Assembly: GCF_003201655.1 (NCBI RefSeq)
Contig: NZ_QJJU01000020.1
Span: 47,869-111,868, forward strand
Reading direction: 5' to 3'
DNA from: Mycolicibacterium moriokaense
GTDB lineage: Bacteria; Actinomycetota; Actinomycetes; Mycobacteriales; Mycobacteriaceae
DNA length: 64,000 bases
The position numbers were made by a program, and so were the translations under genes. Below are positions 34,786-43,574 of the stretch, piece by piece. The notes under the pieces are model-generated. The model worked only from the letters and a program-made list of their open reading frames with translations, was not told where the DNA came from and searched no databases. The stretch's first letter is position 1; each line of letters opens with the position of its first letter.

Positions 34786-36356
34786 CAGAAGAGGGGCGCA
34801 GGCCGATCCGCCGTGCATTGATCAGTGTCTACGACAAAACCGGTCTCGCTGAACTCGCCCGCGGCCTGCACGACGCTGGAGTCGACATCGTGTCGACCGG
34901 TTCGACGGCTAAAACCATTGCAGGCGCCGGTGTTCCGGTAACTCCCGTCGAGGAGGTCACCGGCTTTCCCGAGGTGCTTGACGGTCGGGTCAAGACCCTG
35001 CACCCGCATGTGCATGCCGGCCTGCTTGCCGATCAGCGCAAACCAGAGCATGTTTCGGCGCTGGCGGACCTCGGCATCGCCGCATTCGAGCTCGTGGTCG
35101 TCAACTTGTACCCGTTCACCGAGACCGTCGACTCCGGCGCAAGCATCGACGAGTGCGTCGAGCAGATCGACATCGGCGGGCCATCCATGGTGCGCGCCGC
35201 CGCGAAGAACCATCCCAGCGTGGCGGTGGTCGTCGACCCGTTCGGATACGACGGCGTGCTCGCCGCGGTACGCGCGGGCGGGTTCACGCTCGATGAGCGG
35301 AAGAGGCTGGCGTCGTTGGCTTTCCGGCATACCGCCGAGTACGACGTGGCGGTGGCGTCATGGATGGGTTCGGTGCTTGCGCCCCAGGAAGACACTGCGC
35401 CCGTGTCCTTACCCCAGTGGGTCGGGGCGACCTGGCGTCGTGAAGCGGTGCTGCGGTACGGCGAAAACCCGCACCAGCAGGCCGCGCTTTACCGCGACGA
35501 CGCCGTGTGGCCCGGCTTGGCTCAGGCCGAGCAGCTGCACGGAAAAGAGATGTCCTACAACAACTACACGGATGCCGACGCCGCCTGGCGGGCCGCGTTC
35601 GACCACGAAGAGATCTGCGTGGCGATCATCAAGCACGCCAACCCGTGCGGCATCGCGATCTCCGAGGTATCGGTCGCCGACGCCCATCGTAAGGCCCACG
35701 AATGCGACCCGCTCTCCGCGTTCGGCGGTGTGATCGCGGCGAATACGACGGTCAGCGTCGAGATGGCCGAAACCGTGGCCGACATCTTCACCGAGGTCAT
35801 CATCGCGCCCGCGTATGAACCTGGTGCAGTGGAAGTGCTTGCGCGCAAAAAGAATATCCGCGTGCTCGTCGCGTCAGAGCCGCAGCAGGGCGGCGCCGAG
35901 TTCCGTCAGATCAGTGGCGGCCTGCTGCTGCAGCAGCGCGATGCGATCGACGCGCAGGGCGATGACCCGGTGAACTGGACGCTGGCCACCGGTTCACCCG
36001 CTGACCCCGCGACGCTTGCCGACCTGAAGTTCGCGTGGCGGACGTGCAGGGCGGTCAAGTCCAACGCGATCGTCGTTGCCAAGGACGGGGCCACCGTCGG
36101 CGTCGGCATGGGTCAGGTGAACCGCGTTGACGCCGCCCGGCTGGCCGTCGAGCGGGGTGGGGAAAGGGTCGTCGGCGCGGTCGCGGCGTCCGACGCGTTC
36201 TTCCCGTTCCCCGACGGGCTCGAGACGCTGACCGACGCCGGCGTGAAGGCCGTCGTGCATCCGGGCGGGTCGATGCGCGACGACGTCGTCACCGAGGCGG
36301 CGGCCAAGGCCGGCATCACGCTCTACCTGACCGGGGCCCGCCACTTCGCGCACTGA
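34782..36356 (+). CDS. purH: Bifunctional AICAR transformylase / IMP cyclohydrolase
   Basis: The 524-residue protein has an N-terminal MGS-like cyclohydrolase domain (RRALISVYDKTGLAELARGLHDAGVDIVSTGSTAKTI, GRVKTLHPHVHAGLL). The C-terminal transformylase domain shows the KHANPCG catalytic motif, KSNAIVVAKDG and GITLYLTGARHFAH at the end. It catalyses the last two steps of IMP synthesis. Start overlaps purN stop. A nested hairpin and the dispersed repeat follow. Confidence 0.97.
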   Translation: MTEEGRRPIRRALISVYDKTGLAELARGLHDAGVDIVSTGSTAKTIAGAGVPVTPVEEVTGFPEVLDGRVKTLHPHVHAGLLADQRKPEHVSALADLGIAAFELVVVNLYPFTETVDSGASIDECVEQIDIGGPSMVRAAAKNHPSVAVVVDPFGYDGVLAAVRAGGFTLDERKRLASLAFRHTAEYDVAVASWMGSVLAPQEDTAPVSLPQWVGATWRREAVLRYGENPHQQAALYRDDAVWPGLAQAEQLHGKEMSYNNYTDADAAWRAAFDHEEICVAIIKHANPCGIAISEVSVADAHRKAHECDPLSAFGGVIAANTTVSVEMAETVADIFTEVIIAPAYEPGAVEVLARKKNIRVLVASEPQQGGAEFRQISGGLLLQQRDAIDAQGDDPVNWTLATGSPADPATLADLKFAWRTCRAVKSNAIVVAKDGATVGVGMGQVNRVDAARLAVERGGERVVGAVAASDAFFPFPDGLETLTDAGVKAVVHPGGSMRDDVVTEAAAKAGITLYLTGARHFAH

Positions 36357-36364
36357 CAGTCGCG

Positions 36365-36427
36365 CGCGAGCGTGCGCAAAGTGCCAACTTTGCGCGGTGT
36401 GTTGGGTGCAGACACGCACGCTCGCGG
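36365..36427. repeat. Dispersed intergenic repeat, copy 2, with nested hairpin after purH
   Basis: Outer arms CGCGAGCGTGCG (36365-36376) and its complement (36415-36426) enclose an inner perfect hairpin: GCGCAAAGT (36374-36382), loop GCCA, ACTTTGCGC (36387-36395). The two alternative stems overlap by 3 nt. The right 22 nt (36406-36427) are identical to 15584-15605. Placed 9 bp after the purH stop, it may also end that transcript. Confidence 0.7.
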
Positions 36428-36449
36428 AGACCGTCGTAGCGTGGAGCGG

Positions 36450-37832
36450 GTGACCTCACCTAACAATCTGCCCCGGACCGTCGGCGAGCTGCGGGCCTCC
36501 GGCCATCGCGAGCGGGGCGTGAAGGCCGAAATCCGGGAAAACTTGCTGGCCGCGTTGGCCGAGGGCCGCGACGCGTGGCCGGGCATCCTGGGCTTCGAGG
36601 ACACCGTGCTCCCGCAGCTGGAGCGGGCCCTGATCGCCGGGCACGACGTGGTGCTGCTGGGGGAACGCGGACAGGGCAAGACGCGGCTGCTACGCGCATT
36701 GACCGGGCTTCTCGACGAGTGGACGCCTGTGATCGCAGGGTCCGAACTGGGCGAGCATCCGTACACCCCGATCACGCCTGAGTCGATCCGCCGCGCCGCG
36801 GATTCGGGTGACGACCTGCCGGTCGAGTGGCGGCACCGCGGCGAGCGGTACTTCGAGAAGCTGGCCACCCCGGACACCAGCGTGGCCGACCTGGTCGGCG
36901 ACATCGACCCGATCAAGGTGGCCGAGGGCCGCAGCCTCGGCGATCCTGAGACCATCGCCTACGGCCTGATCCCGCGGGCGCACCGCGGCATCGTCGCCAT
37001 CAACGAACTGCCCGACCTGGCCGAGCGGATCCAGGTGTCGATGCTGAACGTGATGGAGGAGCGCGACATTCAGGTGCGCGGCTACACGCTGCGGCTGCCG
37101 CTCGACGTGGTCGTCGTCGCCAGCGCCAACCCCGAGGACTACACCAACCGCGGCCGCATCATCACCCCGCTCAAGGACCGGTTCGGCGCCGAGATCCGCA
37201 CCCACTACCCGCGGGAACTCGAGGCGGAGGTGGGTGTCATCAAGCAGGAGTCGCATCTGGCCGCCGAAGTGCCCGAGTATCTGCTGCAGGTGCTTGCCAG
37301 ATTCGCCAGACACCTTCGCGAGTCGCATTCGATCGACCAACGGTCGGGTGTCTCGGCGCGGTTCGCGATCGCAGCCGCGGAGACTGTCGCGGCCGCCGCT
37401 ACGCACCGGTCCGCCGTGCTCGGTGAGCAGGATCCGGTGGCCAGGGTGTGCGACCTCGACACAGTGATCGACGTGCTGCGCGGCAAGCTGGAGTTCGAAT
37501 CCGGCGAGGAGGGGCGCGAACAGGCGGTGCTCGAGCACCTGCTGCGACGGGCCACCGCGGACACCGCGCAGAGGCTGCTTGGCGGCATCGACGTCGGACC
37601 GCTGGTGACTGCGATCGAGGGCGGTTCGGCCGTAACCACCGGTGAGCGGGTGTCGGCGCGGGCCGTGCTGGATGCGGTGCCCGAAGTGCCCGCGATCGCC
37701 CAGGTTCAGCAGCGCCTTGGCGCAAAGTCCGACGGTCAGCGCGCGGCCGCGGTCGAATTGGCGCTGGAGGCGTTGTATCTGGCCAAACGCATCGACAAGG
37801 TGACCGGAGAAGGCGAAACGGTATATGGCTAA
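36450..37832 (+). CDS. MoxR-type AAA ATPase (Mg-chelatase-like, Rv0958 homologue)
   Basis: The ~460-residue ATPase has a P-loop GERGQGKT (residues 71-78), a Walker-B-like GIVAINELPDLAERIQVSMLNVMEERDIQVRG and sensor-1 VVVASANPEDYTNRGRIITPLKDRF, as in magnesium-chelatase ChlI and MoxR proteins. The GTG at 36450 (VTSPNNLP) was chosen; another in-frame GTG is 9 nt upstream. Its last 8 bp overlap the vWA gene start. MoxR ATPases usually act as chaperones for a partner vWA protein, so the two form a functional pair. Target unknown. Confidence 0.9.
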   Translation: MTSPNNLPRTVGELRASGHRERGVKAEIRENLLAALAEGRDAWPGILGFEDTVLPQLERALIAGHDVVLLGERGQGKTRLLRALTGLLDEWTPVIAGSELGEHPYTPITPESIRRAADSGDDLPVEWRHRGERYFEKLATPDTSVADLVGDIDPIKVAEGRSLGDPETIAYGLIPRAHRGIVAINELPDLAERIQVSMLNVMEERDIQVRGYTLRLPLDVVVVASANPEDYTNRGRIITPLKDRFGAEIRTHYPRELEAEVGVIKQESHLAAEVPEYLLQVLARFARHLRESHSIDQRSGVSARFAIAAAETVAAAATHRSAVLGEQDPVARVCDLDTVIDVLRGKLEFESGEEGREQAVLEHLLRRATADTAQRLLGGIDVGPLVTAIEGGSAVTTGERVSARAVLDAVPEVPAIAQVQQRLGAKSDGQRAAAVELALEALYLAKRIDKVTGEGETVYG

Positions 37833-39795
37833 ACACACTTCGCGCTATTCGCGATATACCGGCGGGCCCGACCCGCTGGCGCCGCCCGTCGACCTGCGCG
37901 AGGCGCTGGAGCAGATCGGCCAGGACGTCATGGAGGGCAGCTCGCCGCGGCGGGCGCTGTCGGAGCTGATGCGTCGCGGCACCCAGAACATGCGCGGCGC
38001 CGACAAGCTGGCCGCCGAGGCGAACCGCAGGCGCCGGGAACTGTTGCAGCGCAACAACATCGACGGCACGTTGCAGGAAGTCAAGAAGCTGCTCGACGAG
38101 GCGGTGCTTGCTGAGCGCAAGGAACTGGCACGCGCGCTTGACGACGACGCCAGGTTCAACGAGCTGCGTATCGAATCCCTGCCGTCGTCGCCCGCGAAGG
38201 CCGTTCAGGAGCTGTCCGACTACGACTGGCGCAGCAACGAGGCGCGCGAAAAGTATGAGCAGATCAAGGATCTGCTCGGTCGCGAGATGCTCGACCAACG
38301 GTTCGCGGGGATGAAGGATGCCCTGGAGAACGCCACGGACGAAGATCGTCAGCGCGTCAACGAGATGCTCGACGATCTGAATGACTTGCTGGACAAGCAT
38401 TCCCGCGACGAGGACACCGAGCAGGACTTCAAAGACTTCATGGACAAGCACGGCGAGTTCTTTCCGGAGAACCCACAGAACGTCGACGAATTGCTGGATT
38501 CGTTGGCTCAGCGCGCCGCCGCCGCGCAGCGGTTCCGCAACAGCCTCTCGCCTGACCAGCGCGCCGAGCTGGATGCGTTGGCGCAGCAGGCTTTCGGCTC
38601 TCCGTCGCTGATGAATGCGCTCAACCGGCTCGATGGACACTTGCAGGCCGCCCGGCCGGGGGAGGACTGGTCAGGCTCGTCGAGGTTCTCCGGCGACAAT
38701 CCGATGGGCATGGGGGAGGGCACCCAGGCGCTTGCCGATATCGCCGAGCTCGAGCAGCTCGCAGAGGCGCTCTCGCAAAGCTACGCAGGCGCGACGATGG
38801 ACGACGTCGACCTCGAGATGCTGGCCCGCCAACTGGGCGACGATGCGGCGGTCGACGCCAAGACATTGGCCGAGCTGGAGCGCGCGCTGATGGACCAGGG
38901 CTTCCTTGACCGTGGCTCCGACGGCCAGTGGCGGCTGTCGCCGAAGGCGATGCGCCAGCTGGGTCAGACGGCGCTGCGCGATGTGGCGCAACAGCTTTCG
39001 GGTCGGCACGGTGAACGTGACACCCGTCGCGCCGGGGCGGCAGGCGAGTTGACGGGCGCAACGCGACCGTGGCAGTTCGGCGACACCGAGCCGTGGAACG
39101 TCACCAGGACGCTGACAAACGCGGTGCTACGGCAGGCAGGCACCGGTGTGGCGGAGATGCCCATGAAGATCACCGTCGACGACGTCGAGATCTCCGAAAC
39201 GGAGACCCGCACCCAGGCCGTGGTGGCGCTGCTGGTGGACACGTCGTTCTCGATGGTGATGGAGAACCGGTGGCTGCCGATGAAGCGCACGGCGTTGGCC
39301 CTCAACCATCTGGTCAGCACCCGGTTCCGCTCGGATGCGTTGCAGATCATCGCTTTCGGCCGCTACGCCCGCACAGTATCGGCCGCCGAGCTGACCGGGC
39401 TGGAGGGCGTCTACGAGCAGGGCACCAATCTGCATCACGCCCTGGCATTGGCGGGGCGCCACTTGCGCCGTCACCCCAATGCGCAGCCGGTGGTGCTCGT
39501 CGTCACCGACGGTGAACCGACTGCGCACCTCGAGGACGTCGACGGCGAAGGCACGTCTGTTTTCTTCGACTACCCGCCGCACCCGCGGACAATTGCCCAC
39601 ACCGTCAAGGGATTCGACGACATCGCCCGGCTTGGCGCGCAGGTGACGATCTTCCGCCTCGGCACTGATCCGGGTCTGGCGCGGTTCATCGATCAGGTCG
39701 CCAGGCGTGTCGAGGGCAGAGTGGTGGTACCGGACCTCGACGGGTTGGGCGCCGCCGTCGTCGGCGACTATCTCCGCTCGCGCAGGAGGCGCTAG
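37825..39795 (+). CDS. vWA domain protein partner of the MoxR-type ATPase (Rv0959 homologue)
   Basis: The 656-residue protein has a long charged, helical N-terminal ~430 residues (many Asp/Glu/Gln/Arg; coiled-coil likely) and a C-terminal von Willebrand A domain. The MIDAS is intact: DTSFS (Asp472), a conserved Thr in the EQGTNLHHAL loop and VTDGEPT. It starts 8 bp inside the ATPase gene, so translation is coupled. Magnesium-chelatase-like ATPase/vWA pairs remodel or load metals into target proteins; no target is visible here. Ends in a 4-bp overlap with the convergent DUF1707 gene. Confidence 0.9.
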   Translation: MAKHTSRYSRYTGGPDPLAPPVDLREALEQIGQDVMEGSSPRRALSELMRRGTQNMRGADKLAAEANRRRRELLQRNNIDGTLQEVKKLLDEAVLAERKELARALDDDARFNELRIESLPSSPAKAVQELSDYDWRSNEAREKYEQIKDLLGREMLDQRFAGMKDALENATDEDRQRVNEMLDDLNDLLDKHSRDEDTEQDFKDFMDKHGEFFPENPQNVDELLDSLAQRAAAAQRFRNSLSPDQRAELDALAQQAFGSPSLMNALNRLDGHLQAARPGEDWSGSSRFSGDNPMGMGEGTQALADIAELEQLAEALSQSYAGATMDDVDLEMLARQLGDDAAVDAKTLAELERALMDQGFLDRGSDGQWRLSPKAMRQLGQTALRDVAQQLSGRHGERDTRRAGAAGELTGATRPWQFGDTEPWNVTRTLTNAVLRQAGTGVAEMPMKITVDDVEISETETRTQAVVALLVDTSFSMVMENRWLPMKRTALALNHLVSTRFRSDALQIIAFGRYARTVSAAELTGLEGVYEQGTNLHHALALAGRHLRRHPNAQPVVLVVTDGEPTAHLEDVDGEGTSVFFDYPPHPRTIAHTVKGFDDIARLGAQVTIFRLGTDPGLARFIDQVARRVEGRVVVPDLDGLGAAVVGDYLRSRRRR

Positions 39796-40373
39796 CCGGC
39801 CTTGCGCTTCTTGCGCTTGACGCCGACGCTGCCCCACAGCGAAAAACCGCGGATTCGCACGTGTGGCGCTCCTGGGGAACCTTCGCCATTGATGGTGTGG
39901 TCGAAGGTGCCCATCACGCCGAACCCGTGCAGGTCGACGTTCACTTCCGGCGGCACCAGGATGGTCTGGCCGCCCATGATCGAATACGAGCGAATGTCGA
40001 CCTCAGGTGACGTGAAGTCGGCGTACCGCAAATCCACCACGCCGCCGCCGAACAGAGCGAAGGTCGTCATCCGCCTCGGCACGTTCCAGCGGCCGCGGCG
40101 CTCGAAGCCGCTCATGATGGCCAACAACAGTGTCGATGGCGCCGGCCTGCAGGGAACGCCGTTGCGTGCCATGGTGACGGAGCCGGGCAGGTCAGCGCTG
40201 ATCCGGTCGAGTTCGTCGTACGTTTGCGCGGCATACGCCCTGGTCAGGCGATCCTCATATTCGCTCATCGGTAGCCGGCCCTGAGCAGCGGCATCGGCGA
40301 GCAACTGCGCCACCTGTATTCGATCGGTGTCGGCAGCACGCATCGGACTGTTCCGCGACGCTGGAGTGCTCAT
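39792..40373 (-). CDS. DUF1707 / LiaF-like domain protein (Rv0966c-like)
   Basis: The 193-residue protein carries the DUF1707 motif (MRAADTDRIQVAQLLADAAAQGRLPMSEYEDRLTRAYAAQTYDELDRISADLP) and a C-terminal LiaF-like beta region (FGGGVVDLRYADF, YSIMGGQTILVPPEVNVDLHGFGVMGTFD). Proteins of this group sit at the membrane surface and some modulate envelope-stress signalling. No membrane helix is clear. The ATG at 40371-40373 gives the usual length. The 94 bp to the next gene contain nothing obvious. Confidence 0.82.
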   Translation of the reverse strand: MSTPASRNSPMRAADTDRIQVAQLLADAAAQGRLPMSEYEDRLTRAYAAQTYDELDRISADLPGSVTMARNGVPCRPAPSTLLLAIMSGFERRGRWNVPRRMTTFALFGGGVVDLRYADFTSPEVDIRSYSIMGGQTILVPPEVNVDLHGFGVMGTFDHTINGEGSPGAPHVRIRGFSLWGSVGVKRKKRKAG

Positions 40374-40467
40374 CAATGTCGAGCCTACGACGATCGCTGG
40401 CACATGCAAGGCCGTTGGCCAAACTGTGCTCTCACCGATCCCGGCGAATCAGATAGATGAGCAAACT

Positions 40468-41232
40468 TTATTCGGTTTCGGCGAGGTATGCCGCGAAACC
40501 GATGGTGCCCACCGCGTTGTCAGGCACTAGGTTCGCCCCCGTTCGGATGGCGGCGCCGCTGCGCCCCGGCACGGGCATTTGGAGGACGGGTCGACGGCCG
40601 CCGCGGGCCGCGAGGTACATGCGCGCGAGCTCGGCGTGTGTGTGCACGGAGGGACCGCCGATATCGGCGACTCGCCCGGCGGGTTCGCGATCGATGAGTT
40701 CGACGAGGCGCGTTGTGACGTCGCGTGTGTCGATGGGCTGGAAGCGCACACCGCGCAGCGTCCACAGCACGGGGGAGAACCTCTGTATCGAGAAGATCAC
40801 CTTGATCAGGTCGTGGAACTGGGTGGCGCGCAACACGGTATGCCCGACGTCGGACGATTCCAGCGCGTGCTCGACGCGCAGCTTGGTCGTGTAGTAGCCC
40901 AGCGGGATTTGGTCGATTCCGACAATCGAGACGTAGACGATGTGAGCGACGCCTGCCCTGCGCGCCGCTGTGATGAGATTCTCGGTCGAGGTGATGTCCT
41001 TGTCGCCGGTGCCCTGAGTGGCGCAGTGCACGATCACGTCAATGCCCTCGACGGCGGCGTCGACGCCTGTGTTGGCGAGCAGGTCGCCCTGTGCCCAGTG
41101 CACGCCCGTATAGCCGACATGACTGCGCCGACTCATAGCGCGCACATGATGACCGGCAGCGGTGGCTGCGCCGACCAGCTTCCGGCCCAGCGTGCCGGTC
41201 GCGCCTGTGATCAGAATTCCGCGTGGCACCAT
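40468..41232 (-). CDS. NmrA-like NAD(P)-binding protein (atypical SDR)
   Basis: The 254-residue protein begins GILITGATGTLGRKLVGAATAAGHHVRAMSR, a Rossmann NAD(P) motif. It lacks the YxxxK catalytic pair in the classic place and fits the NmrA/atypical SDR group (IVYVSIVGIDQIPLGYYTTKLRVEHALESSDVGHTVLRATQFHDLI). Such proteins act as reductases or redox sensors. Divergent from the HTTM pair. Substrate unknown. Confidence 0.85.
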   Translation of the reverse strand: MVPRGILITGATGTLGRKLVGAATAAGHHVRAMSRRSHVGYTGVHWAQGDLLANTGVDAAVEGIDVIVHCATQGTGDKDITSTENLITAARRAGVAHIVYVSIVGIDQIPLGYYTTKLRVEHALESSDVGHTVLRATQFHDLIKVIFSIQRFSPVLWTLRGVRFQPIDTRDVTTRLVELIDREPAGRVADIGGPSVHTHAELARMYLAARGGRRPVLQMPVPGRSGAAIRTGANLVPDNAVGTIGFAAYLAETE

Positions 41233-41279
41233 GTGAGGCTAGACGCCGTCAGGCGATAACCGACTGCGAGGGTTATGCG

Positions 41280-41852
41280 ATGAGTTCACAGGAGGGCGGA
41301 GAACGCCGTCGCATAGCCATTGGTCAGTTGTCCACGCTTCAGCAAAGGTTCGAAGAGTCCCGTACCGGCCAGGTGCTGATCAGTTGCCTAGTCGCCGCAT
41401 TATTGTTTGTCGGTGTCGTGTGGAATCTGCCCGAGTCGCCCATCAAGCGCAGCCTTGTCCCCTTTGTCAAGCCGACGGCGGTCGTGAATCTCAACCAGAG
41501 TTGGGCCGTATACGCGCCGAGTCCAATAGATAGGTTTAATACGGTCGAGGTACAAGTCACGATGGCCGACGGTTCAAGCCGGGTGTGGACGCACGAGCCG
41601 GGTACTCGGATGGATCGCTTATTCGCCTCGAGCCACTGGGAAAAGCTCTTCGAATATGTGCTGCTCGACGCAAGAGCTCGGCCGGGCGTTGCCCGATGGG
41701 TCGCCCGGAAACTGACGGGGCCCTCAGAGCGTGCCGTTGGCGTCGTAATGCTCCTCCGGACCAACAGCCTGTCGCCGCCGGGCGAGGCGGCCAGCACTGC
41801 CATCGCCACCAAGGTTCTCTACCAGGAAGACCTGACGGGGGCGCCGCGATGA
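41280..41852 (+). CDS. Membrane-anchored protein upstream of HTTM gene
   Basis: The 190-residue protein has one membrane segment near residues 33-50 (VLISCLVAALLFVGVVW) and a ~130-residue extracytoplasmic part (NLNQSWAVYAPSPIDRFNTVEVQVTMADGSSRVWTHEPG). The ATG at 41280 follows GAGGG. Its stop overlaps the HTTM start (ATGA), so it is translated together with it. Small anchored partners of this kind commonly accompany HTTM genes in actinobacteria; function unknown. Confidence 0.75.
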   Translation: MSSQEGGERRRIAIGQLSTLQQRFEESRTGQVLISCLVAALLFVGVVWNLPESPIKRSLVPFVKPTAVVNLNQSWAVYAPSPIDRFNTVEVQVTMADGSSRVWTHEPGTRMDRLFASSHWEKLFEYVLLDARARPGVARWVARKLTGPSERAVGVVMLLRTNSLSPPGEAASTAIATKVLYQEDLTGAPR

Positions 41853-42916
41853 TGGAGTCGGAGCGTCCCGTGCAATCGCGATTCGCCGCCGCCCTGAACC
41901 GATGGCGCGGGTTCTGGTTTGCGCCCGAACCGGTGTATACGCTCGGACTTGTCCGGATGGCCTTCGGTGCGCTGGCGGTGTTGTGGACACTGTCGTTGTT
42001 CCCGGACCTGCACGAATTGTTCGGGGTAAACGGACCCGTGCCGCAGCATCCCACGCTTGATTACCGATGGGGCATCTTTCAAGTATGGTCTGGCGACACG
42101 GCGATATCGATCGGTTGGGTCGTGCTCCTATTGTCGGCGATCGCAATGGCCGTCGGCTGGCGCAGTCGGCTAGCTGCGATCCTTGTGTTCGTCCTGCTGT
42201 CGTCGTTTATGCGACGAGTTCCATGGATCTTCACCGCTGGCGACGGGGTGATCAGCGTCACTGCCCTCTACCTGGCGCTCTCCTCATGTGGAGCGGCGCT
42301 GTCACTCGATCAGCGCCGCCGTACCGGATCGTTCTGGACCGCGCAATGCCGCGCGCCGTGGCCCATCCGCCTGCTGCAGGTCCAGTTGACGTTGATCTAT
42401 CTGGTATCGGTACAAGCCAAACTAAGCGGGAAGCCGTGGGTAGAAGGATTCGCGGTGGCCTACGCCTGGCGAACCGATTACAAGTGGGCGATTTTGCCTG
42501 CACCGCAATGGATGTCAGAGAACGCTATCATCGTCAACGTCGCGACGTGGGGCACGCTGGCAATCGAACTGGCTATCGCCACCCTGGTCTGGAATCGACG
42601 GCTACGGCCATGGGTGCTGGGGGCCGGTGTGCTGCTGCATCTGATGATCCTGCTCAACCTCAACGTCGGGTTCTTCAGCGCCGCGATGTTCGTGCTCTAC
42701 CTCGCGTTCGTCCCTTGGCAGACCGTGCAGCGGATGCCGACCCTGATAACCAGAGCGTGGTCCCGATTCCGACGGCGTGGAGGTGACGGGTCGGACGAAG
42801 GACCGGTCAGCTTCGCCAGCGTGGTGGCCGCTTCTGCAGAAACGCCATCATGCCTTCGCGGGCCTCCTCTGAGACGAACAGCCGCGCGGACTGCTCGGAC
42901 AACTCGTCGGCCTTGA
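41849..42916 (+). CDS. HTTM domain (gamma-carboxylase-like) membrane protein
   Basis: The 355-residue protein shows the HTTM family start (FWFAPEPVYTLGLVRMAFGALAVLW), then LDYRWGIFQVW, MRRVPWIFTAGDGVISVTALYLALS and QVQLTLIYLVSVQAKLSGKPWVEGFAVAY, in about eight helices. The family is related to vitamin-K-dependent gamma-carboxylase but its bacterial role is unclear. The last ~36 codons run antisense into echA7-like (110-bp tail overlap) and are low-complexity Arg/Ala, so the natural stop may have been lost by a frameshift. Confidence 0.78.
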   Translation: MMESERPVQSRFAAALNRWRGFWFAPEPVYTLGLVRMAFGALAVLWTLSLFPDLHELFGVNGPVPQHPTLDYRWGIFQVWSGDTAISIGWVVLLLSAIAMAVGWRSRLAAILVFVLLSSFMRRVPWIFTAGDGVISVTALYLALSSCGAALSLDQRRRTGSFWTAQCRAPWPIRLLQVQLTLIYLVSVQAKLSGKPWVEGFAVAYAWRTDYKWAILPAPQWMSENAIIVNVATWGTLAIELAIATLVWNRRLRPWVLGAGVLLHLMILLNLNVGFFSAAMFVLYLAFVPWQTVQRMPTLITRAWSRFRRRGGDGSDEGPVSFASVVAASAETPSCLRGPPLRRTAARTARTTRRP

Positions 42917-43574
42917 GGTCGAACGCTTCAAGAATGCCAGCGGTGGTCAAGGCTTTCGAGGCGGCAAGGCCCTGCGGCGAACCCTTCCCGATTTCTGCCG
43001 TCAGCTCCGCCACGGTCGCCTTGACGTCGTCGGCGGCGATGGTGATCAGACCGATCTCGGCGGCTTCGGCGGCTCCGAACTTCTCGCCCGTGAGGAAGTA
43101 GCGACCCGCAGAGCGGGCGGTCATCTTCGGCAGCAGCGTCAGCGAAATGATCGAAGGGGCAACGCCGATGCGCGCCTCGGTTAGTGCGAACGTGCTCGCG
43201 TGCCCCGCTACGGCGATGTCGCAGGCTCCGACCAGGCCGAGACCGCCCGCGCGTACGTGCCCGTCGACGGCGGCGATCACTGGCATCGGCAGCTTGAGGA
43301 TCCGGCGCAGTAGGCGGGTCAGTTCGTGGGCCCGGTCGACGGCAATGTCGCCGGGGTCGCGCCCCGCTGCTTCCGCGAGATCGGCACCTGCGCAGAATGT
43401 TCCGCCGGTGTGGTCGAGCACGACGGCCCGCACCCCGTGCTCCTCGGTGGCGTCGGTGAGGCCCTGGTGCAGCTGGTTGACCAGCGCGGTGGACAACGCG
43501 TTGCGGTTGTCCGGCGAATCCAGCGTGAGCCGGGCGACGCTTCCCTCGACGGAGTAGTGGACGAGTGTGGCCAT
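42807..43574 (-). CDS. echA7: Enoyl-CoA hydratase family protein (EchA7-like)
   Basis: The 255-residue crotonase-fold protein contains the oxyanion-hole loop GTFCAGADLAEAAGRD and HVRAGGLGLVGACDIAVAG. The Glu usual in the GGCELA loop is replaced, as in some methylglutaconyl-type hydratases, while Glu in FALTEARIGV is kept. Likely hydrates the enoyl-CoA made by the carboxylase branch. Last gene of the atuA-type operon; its ATG overlaps the fadE12 stop by one base. Position matches Rv0971c. Confidence 0.88.
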   Translation of the reverse strand: MATLVHYSVEGSVARLTLDSPDNRNALSTALVNQLHQGLTDATEEHGVRAVVLDHTGGTFCAGADLAEAAGRDPGDIAVDRAHELTRLLRRILKLPMPVIAAVDGHVRAGGLGLVGACDIAVAGHASTFALTEARIGVAPSIISLTLLPKMTARSAGRYFLTGEKFGAAEAAEIGLITIAADDVKATVAELTAEIGKGSPQGLAASKALTTAGILEAFDLKADELSEQSARLFVSEEAREGMMAFLQKRPPRWRS

